NCBI GenBank assembly: GCA_033032175.1
Contig: CM065317.1
Coordinates: 19,179,279-19,243,278 of the forward strand
Direction of reading: 5' to 3'
Length of the DNA stretch: 64,000 bases
Source: Saturnia japonica
Lineage: Eukaryota > Arthropoda > Insecta > Lepidoptera > Saturniidae
Translations under genes and position numbers: made by a program
The notes under the pieces: generated by a model
Seen by the model: only the letters and a program-made list of their open reading frames with translations
The model's database searches: none
Told to the model about the DNA's origin: nothing
Shown: positions 1-12,925 of the stretch, piece after piece
How positions within the stretch are numbered: the first letter of the stretch is position 1
How the letters are laid out: each line of letters opens with the position of its first letter

Positions 1-304
1 AAAGTTTCAGCTGCTAATTAAAAATATAGATAGTAATAAACAATAATTAACTTGTTAACGAATGATAAATCTCAGCTGAGTCGTTAATTTTGTTCCACGA
101 TATATTTAAACTGTAATCTGCTTCCAATTTACCAACTTTAAATCTCATTAAGTATAAAAGTTATTTGCTGTCTCTCCCAAGTTAACACATTTCCAATACC
201 GTTCGGGGATCGAAATCGAATTAATTCTGTTAATTATTTACTTTTCCATCTTTACTCCATCCATCTGTTTTATTTAGTAGAGAACTTAAAATATGTGATT
301 TAAT

Positions 305-480
305 GAGGACTTATTACCCGACTGAGAAAAAGGAGGGTTATGTTTTTTCGAGCGTATGTGTGTATGTATATTTCTTTCTAAACGGCTTGATGGATTTTAG
401 CATACGAGGTGTCGTTAGATTCGTCTTAATTTTGGGAGTGACATGGGCTTATAATATTTAAGTACGACGTTTGGGAATCA
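305..480 (+). repeat. Dispersed repeat, second copy at 58085-58275 (minus)
   Basis: Shares AAACGGCTTGATGGATTTTA and TCGTTAGATTCGTCTTAATT (one mismatch) with the reverse complement of 58085-58275. This copy lacks a short piece (GGGACGCTCTGTAGT). Family unknown. Confidence 0.7.
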
Positions 481-499
481 AATAAGCAAACATAGGAAA

Positions 500-1640
500 G
501 TATTATTTTGCCCTCAAGTGTTCTTGTTGCAGTCCGGTGTTTTGTTTTCTTTTTTAATAATTCAGTTTGTTTTCTATTGGCTCTTCAAAAGATTTGGAAT
601 AATTTAAAAGGTCGTTTACTACAATTATATTGTGTTATCTTGAAAATAGTGCAATAACATAGTGCATAACTGTTTTTTGCATTTTTGTTGGTTCGATTTC
701 TGGTAGGTACAAGTAGAACATTTTTAATTGGTTCGATTCCGGTACAGTTAGGCATATCTAGAAAATCTGTGAACGCTATTATAAAATAATTTTTCCATTT
801 ACTAAAATTTGATATCTTTCATATTTAATTTACCTATGTTCCATGTCCCGTTCGTTTTGTTCCAGCCTGTATGCTCATATAATCATATAAATGCATTACA
901 AATTATATTTGTGACATTCTTTGGGGAATCTCTCACGCGGAATAATATCATCTGTATATATTTTTCTATTATTTATTAGCGACCCGTCGAAGCTTCACAC
1001 GAGTAGATACAATTTACAAAATGGTTTATGTTATGTTTATAAAAGCCTACCTTACAGTTTATCACTTCACGTCAGTTGGTGGTTGGTTGGTGACTCGGCA
1101 GATTTATTTGCAGATTCGCTGCAAGATTTTAAAAATAATGGTGTGAAGTATTAGCATGTTAATATTTAAATTTTAATTTTCTGCTGCTTGTATAATGATA
1201 AGATTTATTAAGAGATTTTGATAAGGCATGCTTTATATATTTTGATATTACATATTTTTTCTTCTTGACATATTCAACTTTCTACTTTGACATTTCCTTT
1301 TTTATTTTATTTTTTATGTGTGTATGTACAGTGTCATTTTTTTTTTAATTTTGTTGGAATTTATGGCTTTTTTATTATCATTACTAACTCCAACATTGAT
1401 TCATGAAACAGAATATAAAAAATTATATGTATTCAGTAAGGTCACAAATAAAGCATGCGGTGGTGGCCTTAAAAGACAAATACACTGAAAAATGTTTTTA
1501 TTTTGTAGATATGAATAAAATGTAGTGTATTGGCCACTCACTGGCCATCCATTTTAAATAAATAAATATTGATAGATCATAACTTCATAACTGCCTCTAG
1601 CCTACAACACTAGCGCGCGTCCATTTAGATTATCTGTGGC
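500..1640. other. AT-rich intergenic, nothing recognised
   Basis: No gene seen. Two nearby GGTTCGATT(C/T)C motifs (about 690 and 731) recall a tRNA T-arm or an old SINE, but no cloverleaf can be built. Confidence 0.5.
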
Positions 1641-1735
1641 GGGCTTGGTGGCCTCCAAGCCACGGTGAAGCTGTAAAAGCCATAAGAGGCTCTATTTCTT
1701 AGGGCCCTTCAGGCTAACAGTATAGTCAGACAGGA
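1640..1735 (+). repeat. Dispersed repeat B, short copy
   Basis: Matches 12315-12505 and 19255-19475: CCACGGTGAAGCTGTAAAAG, then GGGCCC and a tail with AACAGTATAGTCAG. Probably the 3' part of a retroposon; class not settled. Confidence 0.65.
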
Positions 1736-1969
1736 AAAAAGAAAAAAAAAGCTCGGTGGCGTGAGCTCAGACGAGTAAAGCAAGGCCGAACCCAATTGGT
1801 TGTGTAAATAAAGGAGAGGTGGTCGGTGGAGGTGTGGTATAATTCCAGTTATTATTACTTGCGACGGCAACCAGGTCTGGGCAATCTGCAGATTGGTAAG
1901 TGAATATCTTATATCCCAAGGATAGTGTTATAAGATAATATTGCGTGAATCAGTTTACCGTCAATCAGT

Positions 1970-2245
1970 TTCCAGGCTACCTGTGGACAGTAGCTTGATA
2001 TGAGCAACTTTGAATATCACTTACAAGGTTGCCTATGGGCAGTAGGTACTTAGTTATAAGGCTACTTGGGGCAGTAGGTTGATATGAGCAATTTCAAATA
2101 ACAGTTACAAAGCTACCTGCGGGCATTCGGGCAGTAGGTTGATATGGGCAACTTCAGATATCAATTATGAGGCTGCCTGCGGGCAGTAGATTGATATGAG
2201 CAACTTCAAATATCAGTTACGAGGGTGTTTGCTGGCAGTAATAAA
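1970..2245. repeat. Degenerate tandem repeat, about 52 bp unit
   Basis: About six units built around AGGCTACCTGCGGGCAGTAG followed by TTGATATGAGCAACTTC. They start near 1974, 2026, 2060, 2110, 2169 and 2221. Unit length varies between 34 and 59 bases. It does not encode an evident protein. Confidence 0.75.
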
Positions 2246-2455
2246 ATAATAAGTTCAGAATGCTTGCAAACAGTAATCAGAGCCCAACAACCTTCAGTAA
2301 GCAAATGTAGTAGACAACCAGGTTGAACTACCTTTGTATTGTATAACCAGAGAATCAAACATATCAGTACCTGTTCCTTCAGACATTCGTCCAAAACTTG
2401 CGAGTGCTTGGCGACACTAAGGGTTCTATTCTAAGGGTATTATTATATTTGTTCT

Positions 2456-2960
2456 ATCTAGACCCGTGGCTTCGCTCACGTGGACTACAGAATGCCCGCG
2501 CGAATCTTGCACCCCGCTCCCGGCTATTTTAAAGATAAAAATGCTTATTGTTGGTATTAATTATGCGTATTACTTAATCGTATTACTCTCGCTGACTTTT
2601 TTGTAGGTCTGTTTAATGTCTACAATTATTTAGTACATTAATTTGGTATATATATCACGGTTTACTCAGCATAAGCCATTTAAGCGCCCGAATTAATTCA
2701 CCATGACCAGTTTTTTTAATTTGTTCAGAACCCTAATTATTTTTGTAAAATAAGAGTAGCTTAAGTTACTCCCTATAAAATCAGCTATATATCAGTGAAA
2801 GTCCCGCCAAAACCGTTTCGTAGATTACCCGGAACAAACAGACACAGACAGACAAGAATTTTAAAAATATACTATCACATAAATTTAGTAAAAAGCTGTT
2901 ATTTTGACATTACGAACAGACACTTCAATTTTATTAATTGTATAGATGTTATGCTTACGT
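2456..2960 (-). mobile_element. Helitron-like non-autonomous element
   Basis: Read on the minus strand it ends CACGTGAGCGAAGCCACGGG then TCTAGA at 2456-2461, a CTAG-type 3' end. It contains the block GGTAATCTACGAAACGG (with GTCAAAATT-like context in other copies). Related copies: 15310-15765, 20995-21388, 23340-23801, 57130-57660. Confidence 0.6.
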
Positions 2961-3174
2961 TGTCCAACGTATCTGACGCGGAGGGCACTTGATAAAGAAG
3001 CAAACTTTGTATATTACCGACACTTATTTAATAATTTTTCAATTCTCTCTCGATTTAATATTTCCAAACGAGAATACCTAGAAGATGGTAAGATACTAAA
3101 TCTAGTGGGAGGACTGGCTTCAGGTGTAACTATCGGAACGCACTAGCATGTGCTACAGGCTACAGGTTTTCAAC

Positions 3175-3345
3175 TTGAGGGTAGCTAGTTAGACGGGCAT
3201 TTGAAAATGCACTACCACCATACTATGGCTTCATCACGATGTTTTCCTTCACCGAAAGCTCAGACTCGTTGCAGGGATTCAAACTCACGTCGAACGACGC
3301 GGTGTCCGTACACGCTACTACTGCGCCGTCATTATTTTGATAATC
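3175..3345 (-). repeat. SINE-like dispersed fragment
   Basis: Contains GATGTTTTCCTTCACCGAAA and GGGATTCAAACTCACGTCG, a pattern common at the ends of insect short interspersed elements. A second repeat-like stretch with unusual GC content follows at 3440-3620. Confidence 0.4.
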
Positions 3346-4461
3346 CATCAGAAAGCGATTTTTTAGTATGAAGGGCTGTATATTTTTGAAGAGTTAATCC
3401 AAAAACTTGCTTTTTTACTACAGTAGTAGAGACAATCATCTTAGCATTCCATGGATTCACCGTGCGGGTGCCGGGTCCATCGTGTGGCAGACAGAGGGAA
3501 CACGAGCAGCCCTCGGGACTCGAAACCCAGGTATAGGTTTAAGTGGGCCCCCTTATGGTGCACATCAGCGCTCACCTTGACTGCCCGCGATACCTTCCCT
3601 GCCAAGCCAGATTTGGTAAGAGCCTGTTAATGCTGCTTTAGATACCCGTTCTAAAATATAACTTACTGCAGTTCTCGACAGGCCGAGGTTTTTTAGCAAG
3701 TTATAGAGAGATTTCGCTGGTATATCTCTAGCTCTCACTACTACCGCATATAAGTTAACCGTATGCCGTTTTTGGTTAGCTTATTAGACGTATAAGTATT
3801 AGACCTTAGTTTTCGATATCAATTCTAAATTTATACCCCAAGCCGTTTTCTAGACACCAGTCCATGTCACGCGGACAAACAGACAGAGGAACATTTAAGT
3901 GATCCTGTAACGTATTTTTCTCTTTACAACCCTAAAAGTATAAAAAATCGTTTTTCCAAATGTGATCAAAACATGACGCCCTAGTATTTGATATGGAATC
4001 TATTTATTCCAACCTCCATCACCCCCGTATATTTTAAAGTAAGTGCAACCCTAAGATGGTGTTGTAGAGACAAGGAAATACTCTCGTGGCCGTTCTCGAC
4101 ATTTCCATCCCGCTCGGCACACAAGAGCTTTAACTTTGTAAATAAACAACGTTTCGAAACAAAGATACGGTATTGTTTCGTCGGGAATTAAATTTGGGCC
4201 AGCGCGGTGTAGACTGTAGGCGCGGAACTCCTTTGCAGAATCCACTTGAACGTTTCCGAGTTTCATTGTAATATTAATACATCCGCATACAACGTAAGTA
4301 TTTGAAAGGATCGTTGGATTTTAAATCTTTGTTCGTTTTTGATGTGAAACGGCTTTGGGCAAGGTTGAGGAAAACAAAAATTGTATCGAAAGCTACGGGC
4401 TGTTTGCTTTACGTTACGATAATAATTTAAAATATATAGTGTTAACAATTAATTTAATATA

Positions 4462-4640
4462 ACCAGCGATCGCCCTAAGGTCGAAAATCGAGCAGCGACT
4501 ATTTAGTCATAGACTATTTTCTGTTTGACATTTACAGTATTCATAAACAATGAGTATTATCTACATCACTTGCTGTCACTTTTCGTTGAGTGACAATGTC
4601 GATATTTTGGGGTGGTCTAAGTTTTAGTAGTAAAGCTGGG
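4462..4640 (-). repeat. Dispersed repeat C, partial copy
   Basis: Carries CGATCGCCCTAAGGTCGAAA and GACTATTTTCTGTTTGACAT. Same family as 10560-10860, 18112-18475, 45811-46157 and 46218-46512. In minus sense the family ends near GGGCGAGCGCTAGT. Confidence 0.7.
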
Positions 4641-4742
4641 TGGTAGGGAATCCGTACACAAGTGAGTCTTTGGAAAGGCAAAAAGAAATGCTGCTCTCTC
4701 CATTATGGTTTCAATAGGCGCATAGTGTGATAATAACACTTT

Positions 4743-5245
4743 ATCAAAATTTTCTTTGCTACTTCCGCCTGAAATAATAAAACGATTATTTCGTCTTTCT
4801 GCAACAAAAAATGTTTGTTATTAATTGTTGAGTTGAACTTGAAAATTTTAAATCTGAAACTAACAGCGGAAAAGAAGAAAAATCAAAAAGGAAAATTTTA
4901 GTAACTGAAACGAATATAGAGATGCGGGATGAGCCCGTAGGCTCGAACGTTATTAACCTATAAGAAATAAGTGTTAATAATATTGAGCAAATAATAATAA
5001 AAAATTAAAATAATAATAAAATAAAAACTATGTAGCAGATGAGATGCGAAACGACCACAGTCGTTGACACATGTTTCGCTCCTCAACGAGACATCCTTAG
5101 ATCGATGTTGACTCCTCCGAAGCTAGCAGCTCAACCGCATCTCTTTAATCGTTTTAGTTACTAATATTTTTCTTTTTAATTTTTTTTCTTTTCCACTATT
5201 AGTTTCAGATTTAACATCTTTCAAGTTGCAAAGAAAATTTTGATT
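4743..5245. mobile_element. Foldback element (long inverted repeat, about 500 bp)
   Basis: Ends are ATCAAAATTTTCTTTGC on the left and its inverse GCAAAGAAAATTTTGAT on the right. Inside, the arms pair further: AAATCTGAAACTAACAGCGG near 4850 against AAATCTGAAACTAATAGTGG on the reverse strand near 5200. AGAGATGCGG appears near 4920 and, inverted, near 5140. The two arms, about 190 bases each, could form a long hairpin around an AT-rich centre. No ORF. Confidence 0.8.
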
Positions 5246-5699
5246 AAGTAATTACGATGGATTTCCGCAAAGTATTATAACGCCCACATCAATCAAATAA
5301 CTTGTGAGTTTATTAAGTACTAGCTATACTCCACGATTTTGACTGTGTTAAAATTTTGTTTAGGAATCCCCGTTACACCCGTTTAGGGAGTGAATTTTCA
5401 AAAATTCGATGTTAGTGGATGTTTACGTCATAATAATTATTTATATGCCACATTTCAGGTCAATCTGTTTAGTGGTTTGAGCTATGTGTTGATATATCAG
5501 TTAATCACGGTATCCTTTTACAAGGGATAGATTAAATTATACAATTTTTTTTTTTAACGTGAGGTGAAGTAATTTTATCATTCACAAAAATTTAACGTAT
5601 GAGAAAAGGGATATACTTACTCATTAGAGATATTTTTAAAAGTGGTAGAATGTCTCTACATTGGACAGCCCGACTAGTGAAATACATCCACCCTACAAA

Positions 5700-5835
5700 G
5701 ATCGCAACCAAATAAACTTGTGTTATGTTCCTGCGGTGAGTGAGTAGTGTTTTCAGAGCTCTTTGAGAAAGGTTCAAGGTACGGTAACTGCTTACCACCA
5801 GGCGGACCGTGCGCTTGTTTGCCACTTTAACAAAA
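5700..5835 (+). mobile_element. LINE 3' tail fragment
   Basis: GGTAACTGCTTACCACCAGG then CGGACCGTGCGCTTGTTTGC is the typical 3' end of insect Jockey-like elements. A related end lies at 12760-12925. Confidence 0.55.
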
Positions 5836-6169
5836 TGTAATCATTAGAAGTCAAATTATTTGAAAACCGGTTATAAATAAATTCATTAAAATATAAAGAA
5901 CGTCAGCAATGATATCATAGCGTAATATATTTGTCTGAAAGGGGAAATGGATACATTAATAATAATTATGTATTATTATGATCACAAGCAAAACATTATC
6001 AGTTTACAAACTTGTTAATACGGTTTTGGAAGTTCCTTATTTCTTATATGAATGGCACGCGGTGTTCTAATATCGCACCAAAATGTAACTAAAGTACCTT
6101 GTTTGCTAAGTAATAGTGTATAGTTCCACTTACAGAGGAAAACTAAATATTATTATAATATTAAAACTA

Positions 6170-6560
6170 GCTGAGCTAGCAGACGTTGTTCCGTCGTTTC
6201 CTACAGTTAATGACTCGATCACAACGCTATCCATCCGATCCTAACATATCTATGAACCATGGTATTGATAGAGCAAATATATTATGTGAATATGAGCACA
6301 ATCGATCAAGTCGTTCAGAAGTTATAGAATCACTAATAGATGCACACAAAATTTTATATAATACTAGCTGTGCCCGTGGGTCCTCTTGTGTGGTTTATAG
6401 ATTTATTGATTAATAAGATGTAGTAAAAAATATAAGGCCCAAGAAGAAATCATAATGGTATAATTGTGGCTGAGCATTCAGTAAGTTTGCTAGCTTACTA
6501 CTGCGCTCAAGTTGAACATTTTTGTTCATAAGCATTTATCACTGTGTTCAACTGCATCGT
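6170..6560 (-). repeat. Two dispersed-repeat ends
   Basis: 6176-6240 (AGCTGAGCTAGCAGACGTTG) belongs with 8168-8445 and 32133-32215. At 6363 ACTAGCTGTGCCCGTGGG is the inverted CTAGT end of a Helitron-like copy. The 75-codon ORF across this region is chance. Confidence 0.5.
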
Positions 6561-8165
6561 TATTAGTAAAATACAGTCCAAAAGAGGAGGCGATCATGCA
6601 GAGATGTGCATTTATTAAGAGTCATCGTCGTCATGACGGGTCATAAATCTACCACAATGAAAGCCACCAAATTAATATTATTTTAAAATTTTTACAATGC
6701 TTATTGTGATAGTCGAGCACCTATAAGTACGATGATACTCCGGGAAAGGAGATTTAAATAATATTAACCAATTGAACTGAGGAAATTTAGAATGAATTAA
6801 TTACACAGCAGCTGTAAGTGGGACCACATCTCTATAGTGATGCCGTCTGTTACACGAAAAGCTGAGAATCCAGACACTTCTCGCGATATTACATGACAAA
6901 TACTTGCTGGTACGTACTTCGTGTTATCCGGGGAGGTAAATAATTTGTACGTTAAACGTTAAAAGCTCGCTTAGTGTAGCTTTACGGGTTTACACAGGAT
7001 CTGTGTAATTCTAGGTTTTTGAATAAAATTCGATTACGTTTGCTGGTGAAGGAAAATATTGCTCGGGTGCAATATGGGGTGTCAGAGGTTATTTAAAAAA
7101 AGGTTAGATACAAAATAGCTACACGATCCCCATATATATATATATATATATTTTTTTCATAAAGTATTTATTAAAATAACATGCTATGAATGACAAAAGT
7201 TAATTTAATAAAATTATCTTTACGATGAAGTAACTTTTGTTCGTAAGTATTAATATACCATGCCTAAAAATAATGCTCATAAATAAGTTTTTAATCGCCC
7301 ATAAAAAATTGCAATATATGTTATTGTGGTTTATGTTTGAGAGATAGACATAATATGCTATCGCGGACTACGGAGCAATATTATTGTGGAACAATGTGTT
7401 TATGTATCATTAACCATTACGCCAGCGCACGCGGATATAGCAGTTCATGACCGCTTTGACATCCGAATTACTCAATAAAAAATAATATTTGAGGTTAGCT
7501 GAGAGTTATAGCCTAATAATATACAAACTATATTATTCCACGTGAATCTCGCTATCATATACAAAAAGAATTTATAGAATCCGATTGGTAGTTCCAGAGA
7601 TTAACGTGTTTAAACAAACAAACAAAAAAAAACTTTTCCGCTTTCTTATATTAAAACGTTACATTATTGTTAGTGTGGGTCCAGCTGAAAACCAGCGCAT
7701 TAGAAATTTGCCATAGCACATTTGAAGCTAGGGTCCTTTTCGATGTTGAAAATCATAAATATAATATTAAGCAAACTTTGCAATGTTATAAAATTTATTA
7801 TTAGTAATACTCCAAACTATTTTAATTTCGTGTTTGTTCATGTTTTCAACATCTAATATATATACTTTCTATCTTTCTAATAATATATCTTTACCATAGC
7901 ATTTAAAATGAAACATTTCTAATACACTGTAACACGGTTCGGGCGTGCCGGAAGATTTTACTCCCTAATTTAAAGATACCCGGGTCAATATTACTCCGGG
8001 TCCCGGGTACGTTTTAATTATCATTACCCGTCTTACCCGGATTATTGGGATATGGTAATTATTAAGACCTTTTGTAATAATTCTCAGAGTGAATTTTCAT
8101 TTCAACAATCCGGTTAATTATAACGTTTATTTGTACTTTTAATATTTTAAAATAAATTCTATTTC
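6560..8165. other. AT-rich intergenic with (TA)n
   Basis: No gene recognised. A TA run lies at about 7133-7150, and a repeat remnant (ATCCGATTGGTAGTTCCAGA) near 7580. Confidence 0.5.
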
Positions 8166-8167
8166 AT

Positions 8168-8445
8168 ATTAGCTGACTCATCAGATGTTGTTTTGCCATT
8201 TCCATTGAGTCAATAACTCAATCACAGCACAACCTCTCTCGGTTACTTTTCCTGATAACTTTTTCAGGACCATAACGAACAAAATAATTTTAAAATACCG
8301 CTTAACCACCGTTAGAACCAGGGTCTTGTTATTATTTAACAAAAAAAAAAAAAAAAAAACTAAAAAAGCAATAACAGCTATACCTACATTTTGCGGGTAG
8401 GTTTTCAAATTTTGCTTTCCGATATGGAACAGTATTTATTTATAT
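8168..8445 (-). repeat. Dispersed repeat with internal poly-A
   Basis: Begins TAGCTGACTCATCAGATGTT and ends CCGATATGGAACAGTATTTA; 19 A's at 8341-8359. Related ends at 6176 and 32133. The ORF through it is not a host gene. Confidence 0.5.
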
Positions 8446-8449
8446 AGAT

Positions 8450-10555
8450 CACATTTTTATAAACTTTCCTTTAAATATATATTATGGCGGTCCTGAAGAA
8501 AAACATGGGCTTGACCATCACTTCATCCGATGCCTGTATTTTATAACTACATAATGATACTGCAAATACACTTTTCGAGTGTTCAATTTTCATCACGACC
8601 TATTTTTTACACAAATAATGTTATACGTCTTAGGCCACAAGTGAAATTATACACAAACGCTAGAATACCTGATTTATAAAAGACTAAAGGAATTGGATGG
8701 TGGATATTGTAAGTTAAATATGTAACTACCCCATATAATAACATGTTAACCAATACCTACTCTTTCAAGAATACTACGTCTGAAATGAATGGTCAACAAA
8801 TAAAAAGTGTAAAATGATCGATTTCTCTTATTATTTTTTTAACTTTACACGGACGACGATATTTCATCGCTAGAAAAAGTCTGTAATGTTAAAATATTTG
8901 AAGGTACGATCACGGCGGAAAAATTTTGCGTCCGAAATTAAATTCTCTGAAAAACAACGACACTATGAAAATAGCTGTGGAGAGATGCTTCAAAAGAGTT
9001 AAAATTTGGCATGTCATGAGGAAGGGATGAAAGTTGTATAATTATAATAGTGTTAGGTATGAAGTACGTATATAGGTGTAAAGGAACATTTAAGAAAGTA
9101 TGGATAGTTATGTGAGGGATGATATTATACATTTACAAGACAATTTTTAACGCAAGATACTGATGTTCATATTTCCTGAATGATGACGTCACATTTTGTA
9201 ATCAGTGTTTCAAATCAAGTGACTCACGGAAAAAAAATTGGAATATTCTAAAGGGAAAATTAAATAAATAAACAATTACTTTTTTCAGATTGGTATTGTA
9301 TTAGGTTTTTATATCTATATAACAATATTGCTCAATAATTTAATTTAATTTTTAAATATGCAGTCAACTCGCGAATTATACCTATACATTGAATTAAAGA
9401 CGTTCTCATTATCGAGTTATAAGCAGCTGTGTTCTTTTGCAAACTGGATTAATTAGGTATTGCTACAAAATCGAATTAACCTAACTTTAAACATATTTCC
9501 TAAATTTTAGGAAACTTCCGAAAATTTCTTAAGAGATTGACTTGTACCGACTATAAAAATAACAATAATTGTACGTATATGTAGTATTGCGCTGATAAAT
9601 TAAAATATAGGCCCATAGTTCGTAAGAAAATAAAGTTGAATTAAAAAAGATTATTTTAAAGTAAACTGAAGCAAATAAATAACGTTATTATTTTGAATTT
9701 TTTGGTGCATTTTTTCAGAGTCAATTTAATTTTTGCTAAAGAAAATATAGTAATTCAAGTAATATAATCATAAATACATTTATCGTCTTCGTTTTATTTA
9801 AAGTTGCAGTACTATTTAGTAAATCAACGCATTATTTACGTGAAACTGTTATGTAATTAATGATCTATAAATTCTTATGATACTTTATAAAAGTCAATGT
9901 CAAAACCATTGTGTGGGTAAATGACGATTTAGCAAACTGAAGCTATTTTCTACAAAGCTAGAAAAGCGACATAATATAAGCTAAATGATACAAGATTATT
10001 ATTTAAGAAATACTAATTAATCAATCAACTTTAAAATATCAAATTATTCGAACAGAGTATTTGATCAAACATTTGCGGCAATAGCGTCATCGCATTCATT
10101 AAAATTTAATTAACTCTCGCTGAAACGCCTAACATTAATAATAACATCTAACAGGCATGTGAAATTAACTGATACAATATTATAAATCATTCCTTTAACA
10201 TATTTTATAAGAGCAAACTGTTAATTTTATTTGTAGCGTAACAATTAATTTTTTCTCAATCTCTATATTTTCCAACACAAAATAAAAAAGTTATATTCAT
10301 AATAATTTAAATATGTTAAATTTCAGAGAAGCATGATAATAAATAGAAGAATTCCTTGAAAAACAAACCATTTTTGATTATTTAAAAAGTTTTAAAATAA
10401 CTTAGTTTGAATAACTAGAATTTTCAAGATAAATTTGTATGATAATTGAACTGATTCTATATTTGAATGCTTATTTTTTATCATATTAATTGATAATGTT
10501 ATAATACAAAGGTTACTGAAGAAAAAAAAATTGTCGAGAGGTTTCTTGTCACGTT
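8450..10555. other. AT-rich intergenic, nothing recognised
   Basis: About 2.1 kb of AT-rich sequence with no gene, repeat family or conserved motif that I can support. It could be unique intron of a gene whose exons lie outside the window. Confidence 0.45.
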
Positions 10556-10559
10556 TGGT

Positions 10560-10860
10560 CACAGTTATTAGAACTAGCGATCGCTAGTTAGCGATAGCAT
10601 TTGTTTGGGTGGTCTAAGTTCAATGGCACTAGTTGGGTTAGGACTCGCAGTATTAATTAATTTAATTTAATATATTAGTAACAGATATTATAGATAAATT
10701 TTAGCTTTCTGTGCTCCTCCATATAAACTTTAACCATGCCAAATCTCAAAGTCTTCCGTGCACGCAATACTCTTAAAATGGTACCGAAAGCTTTTGCTTC
10801 ACGTATTAATTTATAGATGAATGTTATGGATGGTAAAAGAAAGTTTAAACTCATCATAGT
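10560..10860 (-). repeat. Dispersed repeat C
   Basis: Shares GGTCTAAGTTCAATGGCACT, ATTATAGATAAATTTTAGCT and AACTTTAACCATGCCAAATC with 18112-18475. The ORF here (60 codons) is part of the repeat. Confidence 0.75.
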
Positions 10861-11770
10861 AAGATGCAGATATATCTAAGGAAAAATCTTGTTATAAATA
10901 TATTTAATTATCTTGCACCTAAACGAAAGCAGGTATATAAATTTGGTACAATTTAAGGCGAAATAAGAGCACTAGCTCTTAGATTTTTTAACAGAAAATC
11001 TAGCTTGTGTAATATTATTATAGTAGTTTTTAAGAAATTTTTGAAATTTACTTTTAATTTTTTTGAATTTATTCATCCGATTTTTTGTTTAAATTTAACA
11101 CTGTTAGTATTTTTATAGGTTTTAAATTTGAAATATTTTAAATATGCTGCAATCTCAATTTATTTATTTATATCTCCTCATTCTCCTAAACAGTTTTTAA
11201 CATATAATTATTGAGTATTATTCTAAATCAATCGACAAGTAAAACCGCGCGACTTTTTATCGACGCTAATCCGCGAAGGAAAAGATAAATACAATATATG
11301 CGGGAAGTTTCAGGTGTTGACAAGGACAGAGGAGAATGGTCCTCTACTCCGTATGTCTACCTTAGAGGGGACATAGCGTGATGTTAAATAGATTAATTAA
11401 GAATTGTTATGCTTTTTCAGAGTTAAATTAATGTGGAGATTACCTGTGGTGATAAATTTCTTTTATAAACTCGAAACTTTTTCTATGATTTGAAAAACAA
11501 ATACCAACACATATACACAGTCCATTTCAGATTATAGTATTTGGGTGTATTAATTATTATTTATAACAATTAGTGAAAACTAACATAATTAAAAGTTACA
11601 AAATACTTTATAAATTGTACTACTAATAAATAAGATATAAGTCATAAGTACTTTGATTTTAAACTTTAAGTAAATATAAGTACACTAAAATATTATTTAA
11701 AAATATTAAAACTTTAATTTTTTGTTTTAAATTTTCTTTTCAATTCTAAACTAATTTAAAGTAAACTCAC

Positions 11771-11926
11771 CTTTAAGTCACAAACACATAACGGAACCAC
11801 AAACACATACTTCACACAGAACTTGCACACGAAAAGGGCGGGACCGAAGACGTTCAACGTAAACCCGAATTTTCGGCTTCACCCCGTTGTATTTCTTTGG
11901 GGTTCGGCGATCTACTGAATTACTGA
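11771..11926 (-). promoter_or_regulatory. Candidate promoter and non-coding first exon
   Basis: On the minus strand two TCAGT initiator-like motifs (11922-11926 and 11913-11917) are followed by about 150 bases of GC-richer sequence that ends AAAG/GTGAGT, a perfect splice donor, at 11771/11770. Upstream (to 12000) are CpG-bearing motifs such as GCATGCGTTAAAAC. This looks like a 5' UTR exon of a gene running to lower coordinates. No coding exon follows within the window, so the gene is unidentified. Confidence 0.4.
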
Positions 11927-12239
11927 ATGTAGGGCCAACACGCACGCTGGGACCAAGTTTTAACGCATGCGTATCACGGACTACGTCAGGTGTTCCAACT
12001 ATTTACGCTCCTTGAGTGTCCTTACTGGGGTATGTTCGGTTCCATTTTCCTAATTTAAGCAGATACAATAAACAGCAAGCAGAACAATTGGGTAAAGAAA
12101 GATATTTACTGACTTAATCATCAGATCACCACGTCAAATCTAAAGGTCTTTATATGATGGTACTTCTTGTAACATTTCTCTAGCGTTTAGGTAACTTTGC
12201 TTTCTTAAAAAAAAATGTTTTACACAGGTTTCATAAAAT

Positions 12240-12505
12240 TCGCTGATACATTACTGCGGCGCGGACCATCGAATTGACACTCCACTTTTCTTGTCTGGGG
12301 ACAGCCAAGACTGTATGAATTTTACGGATAGGGAATTAGCCAGTTCGCGACTTAATTGCTACTACGACAACAGCTCAAGCCGAGGTTCGGCCTCTTTGAC
12401 ACCCTTGAGTATGTTGAACGCTTGAGCGCTCGCCTGCAAGCCAGGATGAAGCTGTAAATGCCGTCTGAGGTTTCAGGGCCCTTATGGCTAACAGTATAGT
12501 CAGTA
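12240..12505 (+). repeat. Dispersed repeat B
   Basis: Shares TTTTACGGATAGGG(A/T)ATTAG, CAAGCCGAGG and AGCTGTAAA(A/T)GCC with 19255-19475, and ends AACAGTATAGTCAG. A (TA)n run follows at 12509-12530. Confidence 0.7.
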
Positions 12506-12759
12506 TTAAAAAATATATATATATATATATATCTATCTATAAAATATGTCCATTATTTTATAGTATTGTAAAATATGTTAGGTAATTACAATTCGATACT
12601 AGGCATGATATACGAAAGTTTTTCCTCAAATTTTGTGCTAGATAGATTTTATAGGCCACTGATCTTGAATTTGACATTTAGTTTTTTTGTCTGTCTGTTT
12701 AAAAGTATGGATTTCTGTTTACTTATAGTAAACCTCCACCCCACAGAACACTGTAGCCA

Positions 12760-12925
12760 AATAACCAAGTGTTGTGTTACTGCGATGAATAGGGTTTCCA
12801 GAGCTTCTTGGGGTAGGGGAGTTCAGGGTTGTCAACGTGCTATTGATACCTATGGTATTACAAGCGTCAATAGGCGACGGTAGCCGCTTACCATGAGGCA
12901 GGCAGTATGCTTGTTTGTTACCTTT
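12760..12925 (+). mobile_element. LINE 3' tail fragment
   Basis: GGTAGCCGCTTACCATGAGG then CAGGCAGTATGCTTGTTTG is the same Jockey-like 3' end as at 5700-5835. The 102-codon ORF covering it is not a gene. Confidence 0.55.

Noticed and set aside
660..760. tRNA gene
   Set aside because: Two GGTTCGATT(C/T)C motifs look like T-arms, but no acceptor, D or anticodon stems can be paired around them.
12575..12883. 102-codon ORF
   Set aside because: Its second half is a LINE 3' tail and the first half is AT-rich with no recognisable features.
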